64,000 bases of DNA, taken from positions 1 through 64,000 of the forward strand of contig JAHEJT010000005.1 of assembly GCA_024638765.1 (NCBI GenBank), written 5' to 3'. The translations under genes and the position numbers were made by a program. The DNA comes from Verrucomicrobiales bacterium. Its GTDB lineage: Bacteria > Verrucomicrobiota > Verrucomicrobiia > Verrucomicrobiales > DEV007. The stretch's first letter is position 1, and every line of letters starts with the position of its first letter. The notes under the pieces were generated by a model. It saw only the letters and a program-made list of their open reading frames with translations, did no database searches and was not told the DNA's origin. Shown one piece after another: positions 52,591-60,612 of this stretch.

Positions 52591-54902
52591 TTATAACTAT
52601 TGGGCAGAGCGATGTCCCCGAAGTAATCGCATCCCTCGGGCCTTTCCATGGTGCCAGGCGCCGCGACCGGATTTTTTTCAAGGACGGAAAGAATCACTTG
52701 CTCATATTCCTCCGCCATTCGCGCGACCGTGAATTTTTCAGCGAAAACATCCCGGGCCGCGCGCGAAACGCGAGCCCAGAGCTGCGGATCCTCGAGGAGC
52801 TGGCCAATGACGTCCGCGAACTTGTTAAGGTCGCAGCCGGGTATAATGAATCCATCGACCCCGTCGGTGACGGCCTGCGGGATGCCGCTGTCGATGTCCG
52901 GGACGACAGGGACGCATCCGTGAGAAATGGCTTCCAGAAGCGAGAGGGGCAGGCCTTCGAAGTCGGACGTCAGGATGAACACGTGACTTCTCGAGAGAAT
53001 CCGATCGATATCGTCTTTGGGGAGCTTGCCGGTGAAATGCACGTTTCCCGAGGAGACGGACCGATCGAGGCGCCACATCAGTTCCGACTTGTCGAGGCCC
53101 TCCCCGACGATGGTGAAGTGATAGGGAATCCCGCGGCTTTCCAACTCTTTGACCAAAGGGACAAACCGGAAAACCCGCTTCTGATCATTTACGACCCTCC
53201 CGGTATAAACCAGCCGGATGGGCGCATTGCCACGGGGTGGCTGCGGCGCCGCTTCCTCATCTACAGGCCGAATGCCGTAGGGGATAACGCTGGTCTTGGT
53301 TTCCCATTCGGGATGACGGCTAAGGAGGCCGCCTCGGATCTGGTCCGCGACCGCGACGATATGTCGGAAGTGGTGCCCGAGGCGTTCCGCCTCGGCGTAA
53401 TAGACCGGGTCGTCGCTGTGCAGGACGCCGACAAAAGAAGTGTGATGGCCGGCCACCGAGGCCAGGGAATTGAATCGGAAATCGTAACCTGTGAACAGCA
53501 CGGCAGGCCCCAAGCTTTCCAGAAAGTCGCGTGCGGCGTTCCACCACATACTGGTCTTGGTGCAGGGGAGATCAAAATCCATCCGAGGCACCTCCGGAAG
53601 CTCGGAAGGATCGCTGTAGCGCCTCAATTCGTTGGAGACGAGAAGATTCACGTTCCAGCCTCGCGCCTGCAACTCGAGACTGAGGTTCTCGATCCAGCGG
53701 TTCACGCCGCTAATAGACCAATCGAGCACGGGGAACAGAATGGGTGTCTCCTTGGGATCAGGTCTCGGCGCCTTTCCGGGGACGGCGGAGTCTGGCCGCG
53801 GGCGCACCCTTCGTAAATTCGCGGGCAACTTCTTCCTCGTATCCCGTATGCTGGAAACGTCGATGTAATCCAGAAGCGGTTGCAGGCGCTCGGGTTGATC
53901 GGAAAGCACGAGCGTCGGTTTGTGGGGGCTCTTGAGCGCGGCGAGTAGAGTCGCCAGTTCCGCTGAGAAACCGGGGTGTCGCACCAGTTTTTCAAGGGTG
54001 TAGGGGGCGTCCAGCCATCGGCATTTTGGAGACTGTAGAAGATGTTTCGAGGCTACCAGGAAGACCTCCGCGTCCCGTCTTATCAGCCTCCAGGTCCGGC
54101 GCACTCGACATCGAGCCAGCCAGCGCAGTTTTCTGGCGAAGAGGACCATGATGATCCGTTGGGGCAGGTATCCGTCCGCAAACAGCCCGTCCTCCAGGTG
54201 CAGAGATCGGATGACGTACCGACTGACCTTGTTGGAAATCAGCCGCCCGTGTTTCCATCCGTGGCCGAGGTAGAATTCAAGAGGTGTTATCTCGCCGGTG
54301 CGAGTCTCCCGGTTGTGTTTTTTGAAATATTCCGTATCAAAAAGGCGATTGGGATTCGCGAGCGCCTCCTCCCCGGTATGGCAAAGGTAGTGTTCCAACA
54401 ATGATGCTGTAAGCTCTTGCCCGCCCAACTGGGAGTGATAGTAAGCGGAATCGAAAAACGGATTGGGATCGTAGTTGGCGCCCCCGCTCTGCAGATAGTG
54501 CACCAGCGGATTGAGCCGCTGCTCTCTTACCTCGGGATACCTCCAGTAATAGAACGCCGTATCGAAGAGTAAGTGTGGGTTGAGGGCAGGCTCCCCGGCG
54601 GCGCCTTCCGTCAGGAAGTGGTAGAGGGGATTAATTCCGGCCTCGGCAAGATTCGGGCATTGGGCTTGGTAAAACGCAGAATCGAAAAGCGGGTGCGGAT
54701 CCAGGCTCTCTCGATAGCCGCGGTCCACATAGTGATCGAGCGCTTCTCCAGCCGACATATCCTCGCTCGTTAGGGCGCGGTAATGAGCCGGGTCAAAGAG
54801 ACCGCTTGCTTGAATGACAAGCTTTACCGTATCGCGGTCACGGGGTGGTGGAACCATTCCGGCTAGTGGTTCAACGGGGCTCCACGGAAGAGCAGACCAC
54901 AT
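52587..54902 (-). CDS. GT4 glycosyltransferase with five N-terminal Phe-Asp repeats
   Basis: The 771-residue protein begins with five repeats of about 35 residues (about 34-215). Each has the pattern P-x-x-x-F-D-x-x-Y-Y, then N-P-L-x-H-Y-L, for example LFDTAFYYWRYPEV and NPLVHYLQSG. Such repeats occur in front of glycosyltransferases in several phyla, with unknown function. A linker region (about 220-385) follows, then a GT4 domain (about 390-740): IRLVYTGRVVNDQKRV, SRSHVFILTSDFEGLPLSLLEA. The start at 54902 has no Shine-Dalgarno; ATG 54857 is an alternative. The TAG stop comes from a repeat. Confidence 0.85.
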   Translation of the reverse strand: MWSALPWSPVEPLAGMVPPPRDRDTVKLVIQASGLFDPAHYRALTSEDMSAGEALDHYVDRGYRESLDPHPLFDSAFYQAQCPNLAEAGINPLYHFLTEGAAGEPALNPHLLFDTAFYYWRYPEVREQRLNPLVHYLQSGGANYDPNPFFDSAYYHSQLGGQELTASLLEHYLCHTGEEALANPNRLFDTEYFKKHNRETRTGEITPLEFYLGHGWKHGRLISNKVSRYVIRSLHLEDGLFADGYLPQRIIMVLFARKLRWLARCRVRRTWRLIRRDAEVFLVASKHLLQSPKCRWLDAPYTLEKLVRHPGFSAELATLLAALKSPHKPTLVLSDQPERLQPLLDYIDVSSIRDTRKKLPANLRRVRPRPDSAVPGKAPRPDPKETPILFPVLDWSISGVNRWIENLSLELQARGWNVNLLVSNELRRYSDPSELPEVPRMDFDLPCTKTSMWWNAARDFLESLGPAVLFTGYDFRFNSLASVAGHHTSFVGVLHSDDPVYYAEAERLGHHFRHIVAVADQIRGGLLSRHPEWETKTSVIPYGIRPVDEEAAPQPPRGNAPIRLVYTGRVVNDQKRVFRFVPLVKELESRGIPYHFTIVGEGLDKSELMWRLDRSVSSGNVHFTGKLPKDDIDRILSRSHVFILTSDFEGLPLSLLEAISHGCVPVVPDIDSGIPQAVTDGVDGFIIPGCDLNKFADVIGQLLEDPQLWARVSRAARDVFAEKFTVARMAEEYEQVILSVLEKNPVAAPGTMERPEGCDYFGDIALPNSYK

Positions 54903-55028
54903 TCTTGAGATTCGAGAGGAGGATGCACCTGATCCCGGATTGGTTCAACAAAATATGGATGCGCCGACGCGCGTGTGCGCGACTTGCGGAAGTCCAGTTG
55001 TGAGGCTGAGCCGGGGGCAACGGCCTTG

Positions 55029-55631
55029 TCAGGAAGCCATGTAGCGCAGTGCTTTCGCGGTGGCTTCGGTTGCCTGCGCACCCTCGAGCAACTCTCCGAT
55101 GGGATCCCAGCGGCCGTGGACGAGGGCGTCGTGGGCGCTCTCGGGAATGTCGACCGCAAAGCTTTCTTCACCGTAATGGACCCGGCGGTTTTCGACGTTG
55201 ATGCGGATCTCCGTGGAGGGATCGGCGTCCACGGCAGCGGTCAGTCCCTTAATTTCTTGCGCCGAGGCGGCGACACAGGGCACGCCCAGGGTCGCGCAGT
55301 TGCCGAAAAAAATCTCCGCGAAGGATTCGGCGATGACGGCGCGGAAGCCGTAGCGGTAAAGCGCCTGCGGGGCGTGCTCGCGGGAGGAGCCGCAGCCGAA
55401 ATTGGAACCCGCAATGAGGATGGCGGCATCCTTGAACTGGGGATCGTTGAGCGGGTGGTTCTTTTCCGTGCCGTCTTCGTTGAAGCGGACGTCGTAGAAC
55501 AGGTATTCACCGAGCCCATCGAAGGTGACGCATTTCATGAAGCGGGCCGGGATGATTCGGTCCGTATCGACATCGGAACCCGGGACGTAAACGCCCTTGC
55601 CGGTGACTGAAGTAATCTTATCAAGTGCCAT
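55029..55631 (-). CDS. leuD: 3-isopropylmalate dehydratase small subunit
   Basis: LeuD pairs with LeuC to isomerise 2- to 3-isopropylmalate in leucine synthesis. The 200-residue protein from the ATG at 55631 has DVDTDRIIPARFM, GSNFGCGSSREHAPQAL and the swivelling domain. A longer frame to 55739 runs into the cassette inserted upstream and is not real. The inverted arm of the cassette begins 11 bases before the ATG, so the original leader and ribosome binding site have been replaced by TTTATTAAAAAAA. The gene order is leuC, cassette, leuD on the minus strand. Confidence 0.96.
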   Translation of the reverse strand: MALDKITSVTGKGVYVPGSDVDTDRIIPARFMKCVTFDGLGEYLFYDVRFNEDGTEKNHPLNDPQFKDAAILIAGSNFGCGSSREHAPQALYRYGFRAVIAESFAEIFFGNCATLGVPCVAASAQEIKGLTAAVDADPSTEIRINVENRRVHYGEESFAVDIPESAHDALVHGRWDPIGELLEGAQATEATAKALRYMAS

Positions 55632-55642
55632 TTTTTTTAATA

Positions 55643-56111
55643 AACCGCGAAAGACGCTAAAGAAGCGAAAATTCAGATTCTTCCTTTGGATTTGATGTCC
55701 GGACAATTCGCTCCCATTCCACTTGGGGGTGATGCCCAAAATTTACGAGAAGGCCGAGCTGAAAATTGCCTGCCTTCAGGTAGTTGAAAAGTTGGGCCCG
55801 ATGTTCGTCCAAGAGCTTCTTCACCGCCTTTAATTCGACGACAATCTTCCCGAAACAAACAAAGTCAGGTTCGAACTTCTTTTTGAGGGTGACACCCTTA
55901 TACGCAATGTCCAGATGGGGCTTGGGTATGGCTGGAATGTCCTGATACCCGAATTCCATTTCCAAAGATTCCTGGTATACCTCTTCCACAAATCCGCACC
56001 CTTCTTCCTTGTACACCTCAAAGCACGCCCCCATAATCCGGTAGCTCTCGTCTTTAAAAAGAATCTCCTCCCCCTTTTCCATTTTTCGCTTCTTTCGCGT
56101 TTTTCGCGGTT
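55643..56111. mobile_element. GxxExxY gene cassette with 29-bp inverted nonamer arms
   Basis: Bases 55643-55671 and the inverse of 56083-56111 match at 27 of 29 positions. Both arms are made of nonamers: AACCGCGAA, AAACGCGAA or AGACGCTAA, then AGAAGCGAA. The enclosed gene starts on the base after the right arm and stops inside the left arm. The cassette fills the leuC-leuD spacer (12 bp to the leuC stop, 11 bp to the leuD start). No target duplication or transposase is seen. Confidence 0.75.
55657..56082 (-). CDS. GxxExxY protein (PD-(D/E)xK nuclease-like)
   Basis: The 141-residue protein has the signature Gly30-x-x-Glu33-x-x-Tyr36 and a PD-(D/E)xK-type core with Asp73 in EPDF and Glu83/Lys85 in VELK. 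GxxExxY proteins are a small family related to PD-(D/E)xK nucleases; the biological role is unknown. Active-site residues look intact here. The start codon directly follows the right inverted arm, and the TAG stop lies inside the left arm. It sits between leuC and leuD in the same direction and is thought to be a mobile gene. Confidence 0.9.
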   Translation of the reverse strand: MEKGEEILFKDESYRIMGACFEVYKEEGCGFVEEVYQESLEMEFGYQDIPAIPKPHLDIAYKGVTLKKKFEPDFVCFGKIVVELKAVKKLLDEHRAQLFNYLKAGNFQLGLLVNFGHHPQVEWERIVRTSNPKEESEFSLL

Positions 56112-56123
56112 AGCAATCCGGGA

Positions 56124-57551
56124 CTAGGCGGGGACGGGGTCGCCGACGTGGAAGACTTCGCGGGCGTCGCTGATCACGCCGGTCACAGCGGCGGCGGCCA
56201 CCATCACCGGGCTCATCAGCACGGTGCGTCCCGTGGGACTGCCTTGGCGGCCCTTGAAATTCCGATTGCTGGAGCTGGCGCAAAGCTCGTCGCCGACCAG
56301 CTTGTCCGGGTTCATCGCCAGGCACATGGAACATCCCGCCCCGCGCCATTCGAAGCCGGCTTCTTCGAAAATCTTGTCGAGGCCCTCCTCCCGGCATTGC
56401 CGGGCCACGATCTGCGATCCCGGGACGGCAATCGCTTTTACGTTGGGGGCGACGCGGTGACCCTGAATATACTTCGCGACTTCCTGGAAATCCGAGAGAC
56501 GCCCGTTGGTGCAGCTGCCGAGAAAGGCGACATTAACAGGGGTGCCCTTGATGGGCGCGCCCGGCGCGAGATGCATGTGCTCGAGCGCTTCGGTGACCGA
56601 CGCTTTCCGGGCTTCGTCTTCAATCGCCTCGGGATCGGGCAGGTTCTCGTTGATGAACATGCCGTGATCCACACTGATGCCCCAGGTCACGGAAGGCTCG
56701 ATGTCCTCCGCGCGGATGTTGATCACATCGTCGTATTCCGCATCCGGATCCGAAGCCACCGCTTTCCAGTTGGCGACGGCGGCGTCCCATTCCGCGCCGG
56801 AAGGGCAATAAGGCCTGCCCTTGAGATAAGCAAACGTGGTCTCGTCGGGATTGACGTACCCGCACCGCGCCCCGCCCTCGATCGACATGTTGCAGACCGT
56901 CATGCGTTCCTCCATGGAGAAATTGTCGAAGACCGAGCCGCCGTATTCGTAGGCGAAGCCGATGCCGCCCTTGGCGCCGAGCGTCTTAATGATGTCCAGG
57001 ATGACGTCCTTGGCGTAAACGCCGGGCGGCAGCTCCCCGTCGACATTGATGCGGCGGACCTTGAGCTTGCTCATGGCCATGGTCTGAGTGGCGAGGACGT
57101 CGCGCACCTGGGTGGTGCCGATGCCAAAGGCGATCGCGCCGAAAGCCCCGTGCGTGGAAGTGTGTGAATCCCCGCAGGCGATCGTGGTGCCCGGCTGCGT
57201 GATTCCTTCCTCGGGACCGACCACGTGGACGATGCCCTGTTTGCCGCTCTCCAGATCGAAGTAAGTGATGCCGAATTCCTCCGCGTTCGTGCGGAGTTCC
57301 TTGATCATGGCGTCGGCCAACGGGTCCGCGAACGGTTCCTCTTGGCGGTCGGTGGGGACGATGTGATCCACGGTGGCAAAGGTGCGCTGCGGGTACTTTA
57401 CCTTGAGGCCGAGGTCACGGAGCATTCCGAAGGCCTGCGGACTGGTGACCTCGTGAATCAGGTGCGTCCCGATCAACAATTGCGTTTGCCCGTTGGATAG
57501 GGTGCGCACCGCGTGCGCGTCCCATACTTTTTGAAATAGATTTTGTCCCAT
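56124..57551 (-). CDS. leuC: 3-isopropylmalate dehydratase large subunit
   Basis: LeuC carries the 4Fe-4S cluster and most of the active site of isopropylmalate isomerase. The 475-residue protein has [54 protein letters not shown] and the [20 protein letters not shown] end motif. Cluster Cys residues are in SCTNG and CSMC. It is transcribed toward leuD with the GxxExxY cassette between them. The 245-bp upstream region has no clear leader peptide or attenuator. Confidence 0.97.
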   Translation of the reverse strand: MGQNLFQKVWDAHAVRTLSNGQTQLLIGTHLIHEVTSPQAFGMLRDLGLKVKYPQRTFATVDHIVPTDRQEEPFADPLADAMIKELRTNAEEFGITYFDLESGKQGIVHVVGPEEGITQPGTTIACGDSHTSTHGAFGAIAFGIGTTQVRDVLATQTMAMSKLKVRRINVDGELPPGVYAKDVILDIIKTLGAKGGIGFAYEYGGSVFDNFSMEERMTVCNMSIEGGARCGYVNPDETTFAYLKGRPYCPSGAEWDAAVANWKAVASDPDAEYDDVINIRAEDIEPSVTWGISVDHGMFINENLPDPEAIEDEARKASVTEALEHMHLAPGAPIKGTPVNVAFLGSCTNGRLSDFQEVAKYIQGHRVAPNVKAIAVPGSQIVARQCREEGLDKIFEEAGFEWRGAGCSMCLAMNPDKLVGDELCASSSNRNFKGRQGSPTGRTVLMSPVMVAAAAVTGVISDAREVFHVGDPVPA

Positions 57552-57796
57552 GGCGGTTTCGGAGGGGCTGGATTCCCGTGAGTCGGCAACGGAGAATCCG
57601 CGCGCCTTCCGTCCGGAAAGGATTGGACCTTAGCACAGCAATCCGGCCAAGACAACGGGGAGTCCGGCCTTCCGGGAGCCCGGAAAGCGCCATTGACCGG
57701 GCGAGGGGGTGGGTATTCCGGTGCGTTCCTACTGCCCCTACTGTTCAGGGATCATTTGACGCCCAGCCGAGGAGTTTGTAGGATACCATTCTTCAG

Positions 57797-59398
57797 ATGT
57801 CGGTTATGGCACAATCCCCCCCCGGCCATTGCCCGGCGATTCGGCGCGGGCACGTCTTTCTCGGGGTAACCGCCGCCGCCTTCCTTTACGGAAGCTTTAC
57901 ATTCACAGTTTCGGCGCAGGATTACCTCGAGGGGATGGGATTTGGGAAATTGAAGGAAGCCCTGGGCACCGGGGTGCCGACGGGTGCGGGCATCCAGGTG
58001 GCCCACGTGGAGGCTTCCGTGTCCACGGTGACGCTTCGTTATCTCCCGCAATCCGGCACCGGCACGTTTGCCGGGGGCGGCAATTTTTCCGGCAAAACTT
58101 TCACCGAGGAAACCACGGGGGATGGGATTGCCTCCGGGCACGCCATTAGCGTGGGGAACTTCTTTTACGGGAACCGGACCGATCCTTCGCTGGGCGACGC
58201 CAGCATGGCGCCCGGGGTGACCATGATCAGCTGCTATGAAGCGAGCAATTATATCACCGGCAATTATGCTTCGGCGACCGGCGACAAGGTGCATTCCAGC
58301 GCGTGGATCGGCAACGACCCGACCTCGAATTCGTTGCTGCTCAACTTTGACGATTCAATCGAAAGTAACGGCTTCCTGGCGGTGGTCGGTCTGAACAACG
58401 GGGCCGCCACCGCGGTGCCGGAACTGCTGGCCTCCGCTTACAATGTCCTTTCGGTGGGCCGCTCCGACGGCCAACACAGTTCCGGGACCACGCCCGGCAC
58501 CGTGGACGGTCCGGGGAGGATCAAGCCGGAACTGGTCGCGGATTACACCGCGACCAGCTGGGCCACCGGCGGAATCAGTTCCCTGGCGACACTGCTTTAC
58601 GCAACGGCCGACTCGAATCCTTCCTGGTCCGAGGCGTTCGATCACAACCAGGTCATGAAGGCGATCGTAATGGCGGGCGCGACCAAGCAGGAGTTTCCAT
58701 CGTGGGGCCGAACCACGTCTTCACCGCTCGATTCCACCTTCGGCGCGGGCGAAGCGAATGTCTTCGAAAGCCACCGGATCCTGACCTCAGGAGATCAGGC
58801 TGCGGGAGGCGCTGTCTCAAGACAGGGCTGGGATTTTGACAGCGCGCCGGATGATGCGGCGGTCCGGGAATACACGGTGACGGTGCCCGCGGGACTTCAC
58901 GCCGACGAGCTCTCCATTGTCTTGAATTGGAACCGGCTGGTCGTGGACCCCCCCGGCCCGGTGAAAGTGGCGGGACGGGTCCCGGATCTCGCCCTGGAAC
59001 TGCTCAGTCCCGGCGGGGCGACGCAATGGGATCTGAGCGACAGTGCCGTGGATAACGTGGAGCACATCTATTACCGCAATCTTCCGCCGGGTCAGTACCT
59101 CATCCGCGTGACACGGAATGACAGTCTCAGTGAAAACGCGGAATACGGCATCGCCTGGCGCACGGTGCTTGGCGGCGGCCCGAAGATGACCCTGGATCTG
59201 ACTTCGGGCACGACCTTGGACATGATCCGGCTCGATCCGCGCATCGGTTACACCATCCAGCGCACCACTGATCTGGATCCCTGGGCGGATGTGCACACCT
59301 TCACGCCATCGACCCCCACCGCGCAGTGGACTGACCCCGCCCCGCCCGCCGGACCGCGAGTGCATTACCGGCTCAAGTGGACGCCTTATACCAATTAG
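57797..59398 (+). CDS. Secreted subtilisin-fold protein with altered catalytic triad
   Basis: The 533-residue protein has a signal peptide (cleavage after VSA-Q, residue 41) and a subtilisin-like (S8) fold. Seen: GAGIQVAHVEAS where the catalytic Asp should be (Glu72 instead), GHAISVG with His115, the oxyanion-hole-like VVGLNNG with Asn201, and KPELVADYTATSWATGG with Ser254. The Asp-to-Glu change suggests weak or absent protease activity. The last part has a P-domain-like beta fold, then a C-terminal module ending YTIQRTTDLDPWADV, frequent in Verrucomicrobiota exported proteins. It stands alone. Confidence 0.72.
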   Translation: MSVMAQSPPGHCPAIRRGHVFLGVTAAAFLYGSFTFTVSAQDYLEGMGFGKLKEALGTGVPTGAGIQVAHVEASVSTVTLRYLPQSGTGTFAGGGNFSGKTFTEETTGDGIASGHAISVGNFFYGNRTDPSLGDASMAPGVTMISCYEASNYITGNYASATGDKVHSSAWIGNDPTSNSLLLNFDDSIESNGFLAVVGLNNGAATAVPELLASAYNVLSVGRSDGQHSSGTTPGTVDGPGRIKPELVADYTATSWATGGISSLATLLYATADSNPSWSEAFDHNQVMKAIVMAGATKQEFPSWGRTTSSPLDSTFGAGEANVFESHRILTSGDQAAGGAVSRQGWDFDSAPDDAAVREYTVTVPAGLHADELSIVLNWNRLVVDPPGPVKVAGRVPDLALELLSPGGATQWDLSDSAVDNVEHIYYRNLPPGQYLIRVTRNDSLSENAEYGIAWRTVLGGGPKMTLDLTSGTTLDMIRLDPRIGYTIQRTTDLDPWADVHTFTPSTPTAQWTDPAPPAGPRVHYRLKWTPYTN

Positions 59399-59462
59399 CC
59401 GGACTGTTTTGTGAGATTGATCCACGGAACGGCAGATTCATTGAGAACCTATGGGAAGATAT

Positions 59463-59496
59463 CCCCTCTCCCGGGGGAGGGGGCCAGGGTGAGGGC
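59463..59496. repeat. Single CCCTCTCCC-type repeat
   Basis: The sequence CCCCTCTCCCGGGGGAGG followed by CCAGGGTGAGGG is the same type as the inverted pair at 27026-27237. It lies after the subtilisin-fold gene and forms a GC hairpin that could also help end transcription. Confidence 0.5.
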
Positions 59497-59561
59497 GATT
59501 CCGCCTGGCGCGCCAAACCCGGAGTGCGCGATCTCCGCAAAAGGATCACTCCCGTGTGGTA

Positions 59562-60134
59562 TTAAGCCGGCAGCTGCCAATCCACCTCGACCGATTGTTC
59601 GCGGTTGAAGCGGTCGGCGTACTTGACCCGGCCGTGCTGGGCGCCGAACTCATGCACCAGCTTGGTGACCTTGACGTCGAAACAGCAGTATTCGGCGATC
59701 TTCATGAGGGGGGCGACGTCGCTGGTGGATTTGTACTCCTGCCACCAGCGAATAGCCTGCAGACCTTCCGCGGTTTTTCCGGTGCCAAGTGACGCGGATG
59801 CCACCGAGTCCAGTTTCAAGCGGTGGCCGAGCTGCCGTTCCAGATCAGTCATCAGGTCGAGGCTGCGGACCTGGCTCTTGAGATCCAGGATGGTGTGCCC
59901 CATGAGGACTTCGTAATCGAAGTTGATGTGATTGTACCCGATGACGAGGTCTGCCTTGGTGAGTTGTTCGACGAGTTCGTTGATGCGGTCCTCGCCGTAA
60001 ACAATGTACCTTCCTAGGCGGGTGCTGTAGGTCACCGCCACCGAGATACCCATTTGATCTTTATTACCCCAGCCGCCGACATCGTTGGCCGAGCGCTGAG
60101 TTTCCAGGTCGAAGTATACGTAATCGGGTGGCAT
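59562..60134 (-). CDS. RNase H-like 3-prime-5-prime exonuclease family protein
   Basis: The 190-residue protein begins YVYFDLETQ, with Asp9 and Glu11 as first metal ligands of the DEDD fold. It continues with ADLVIGYNHINFDYEVL (second Asp) and ends with the DVKVTKLVHEF segment. This fits a compact DEDD exonuclease of the YprB/RNase_H_2 type, which is often next to a helicase gene. No helicase is in the window. The order of acidic residues looks intact, so activity on DNA or RNA ends is plausible. Confidence 0.75.
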   Translation of the reverse strand: MPPDYVYFDLETQRSANDVGGWGNKDQMGISVAVTYSTRLGRYIVYGEDRINELVEQLTKADLVIGYNHINFDYEVLMGHTILDLKSQVRSLDLMTDLERQLGHRLKLDSVASASLGTGKTAEGLQAIRWWQEYKSTSDVAPLMKIAEYCCFDVKVTKLVHEFGAQHGRVKYADRFNREQSVEVDWQLPA

Positions 60135-60168
60135 GAATCTGAAACAAAGCCTTTCTCAGACGATTATT

Positions 60169-60597
60169 AACCGCGAATGGACACACTGCCAAGCGCGGAG
60201 CGCATCTCATCGACCGAAGGCATTCTGCAGAGCCCGCCGTAGGCGGGATAAATGAACACTAATTACTTTTCAATTGTCATCCTGAGCGGAGTCGAAGGAT
60301 CTCTCTTAATGGTATTACCGCGTTCTCAAGTCGAAAAGGGTTTGATACAGCGTGGGCTTACAAATGTATCCAGTTCTTCTTCGCCTTCTAGATCGTCCTG
60401 GACCGACAGCGAGATCCCTCGACTCCGCTCGGGATGACACGAAAGGGAGATTGGTAAGACACAAGTCGGAAAACGATCCCACATCGGCTCCTTTAAAGAT
60501 TCGTGTCCATTTATCACGGCCCTTCGGGCCGCGCTCTGCAGTCAGGCTTCGCCATTTATTCCGCGCTCTGCGCTTGGCAGTGCGTCCATTCGCGGTT
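60169..60597. repeat. Nested inverted repeats filling the 478-bp intergenic region
   Basis: The outer arms begin AACCGCGAATGGAC and continue with CACTGCCAAGCGC. The left copy (60169-60203) and the inverted right copy match at about 33 of 35 positions. The right unit contains the core CTCTGCAGTCAGGC and GCGCTTGGCAGT, also present at 31074-31120 and 33078-33136. A second, different inverted pair lies inside (60276-60438). No gene is seen in the gap. Confidence 0.75.
60276..60438. repeat. Inner inverted pair of GTCATCCTGAGCGGAGTC-type repeats
   Basis: GTCATCCTGAGCGGAGTC at 60276 and its inverted copy ending at 60438 match at about 26 of 29 positions over their length. The type is widely scattered in bacterial genomes. 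It lies wholly within the outer pair 60169-60597, showing that one repeat was inserted into another. Confidence 0.75.
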
Positions 60598-60612
60598 TTC
60601 CTTTCAGGCTCC

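Noticed and set aside
52506-53816. A 436-codon frame on the plus strand
   Set aside because: It is antisense to the large glycosyltransferase gene, which has GT4 and repeat motifs.
55029-55739. Longer leuD start
   Set aside because: The extension runs through the inverted arm and the end of the inserted GxxExxY gene and has no LeuD similarity.
57552-57796. A leucine attenuator or T-box in front of leuC
   Set aside because: I found no Leu-rich leader peptide, no T-box motif and no terminator hairpin with a T-run.
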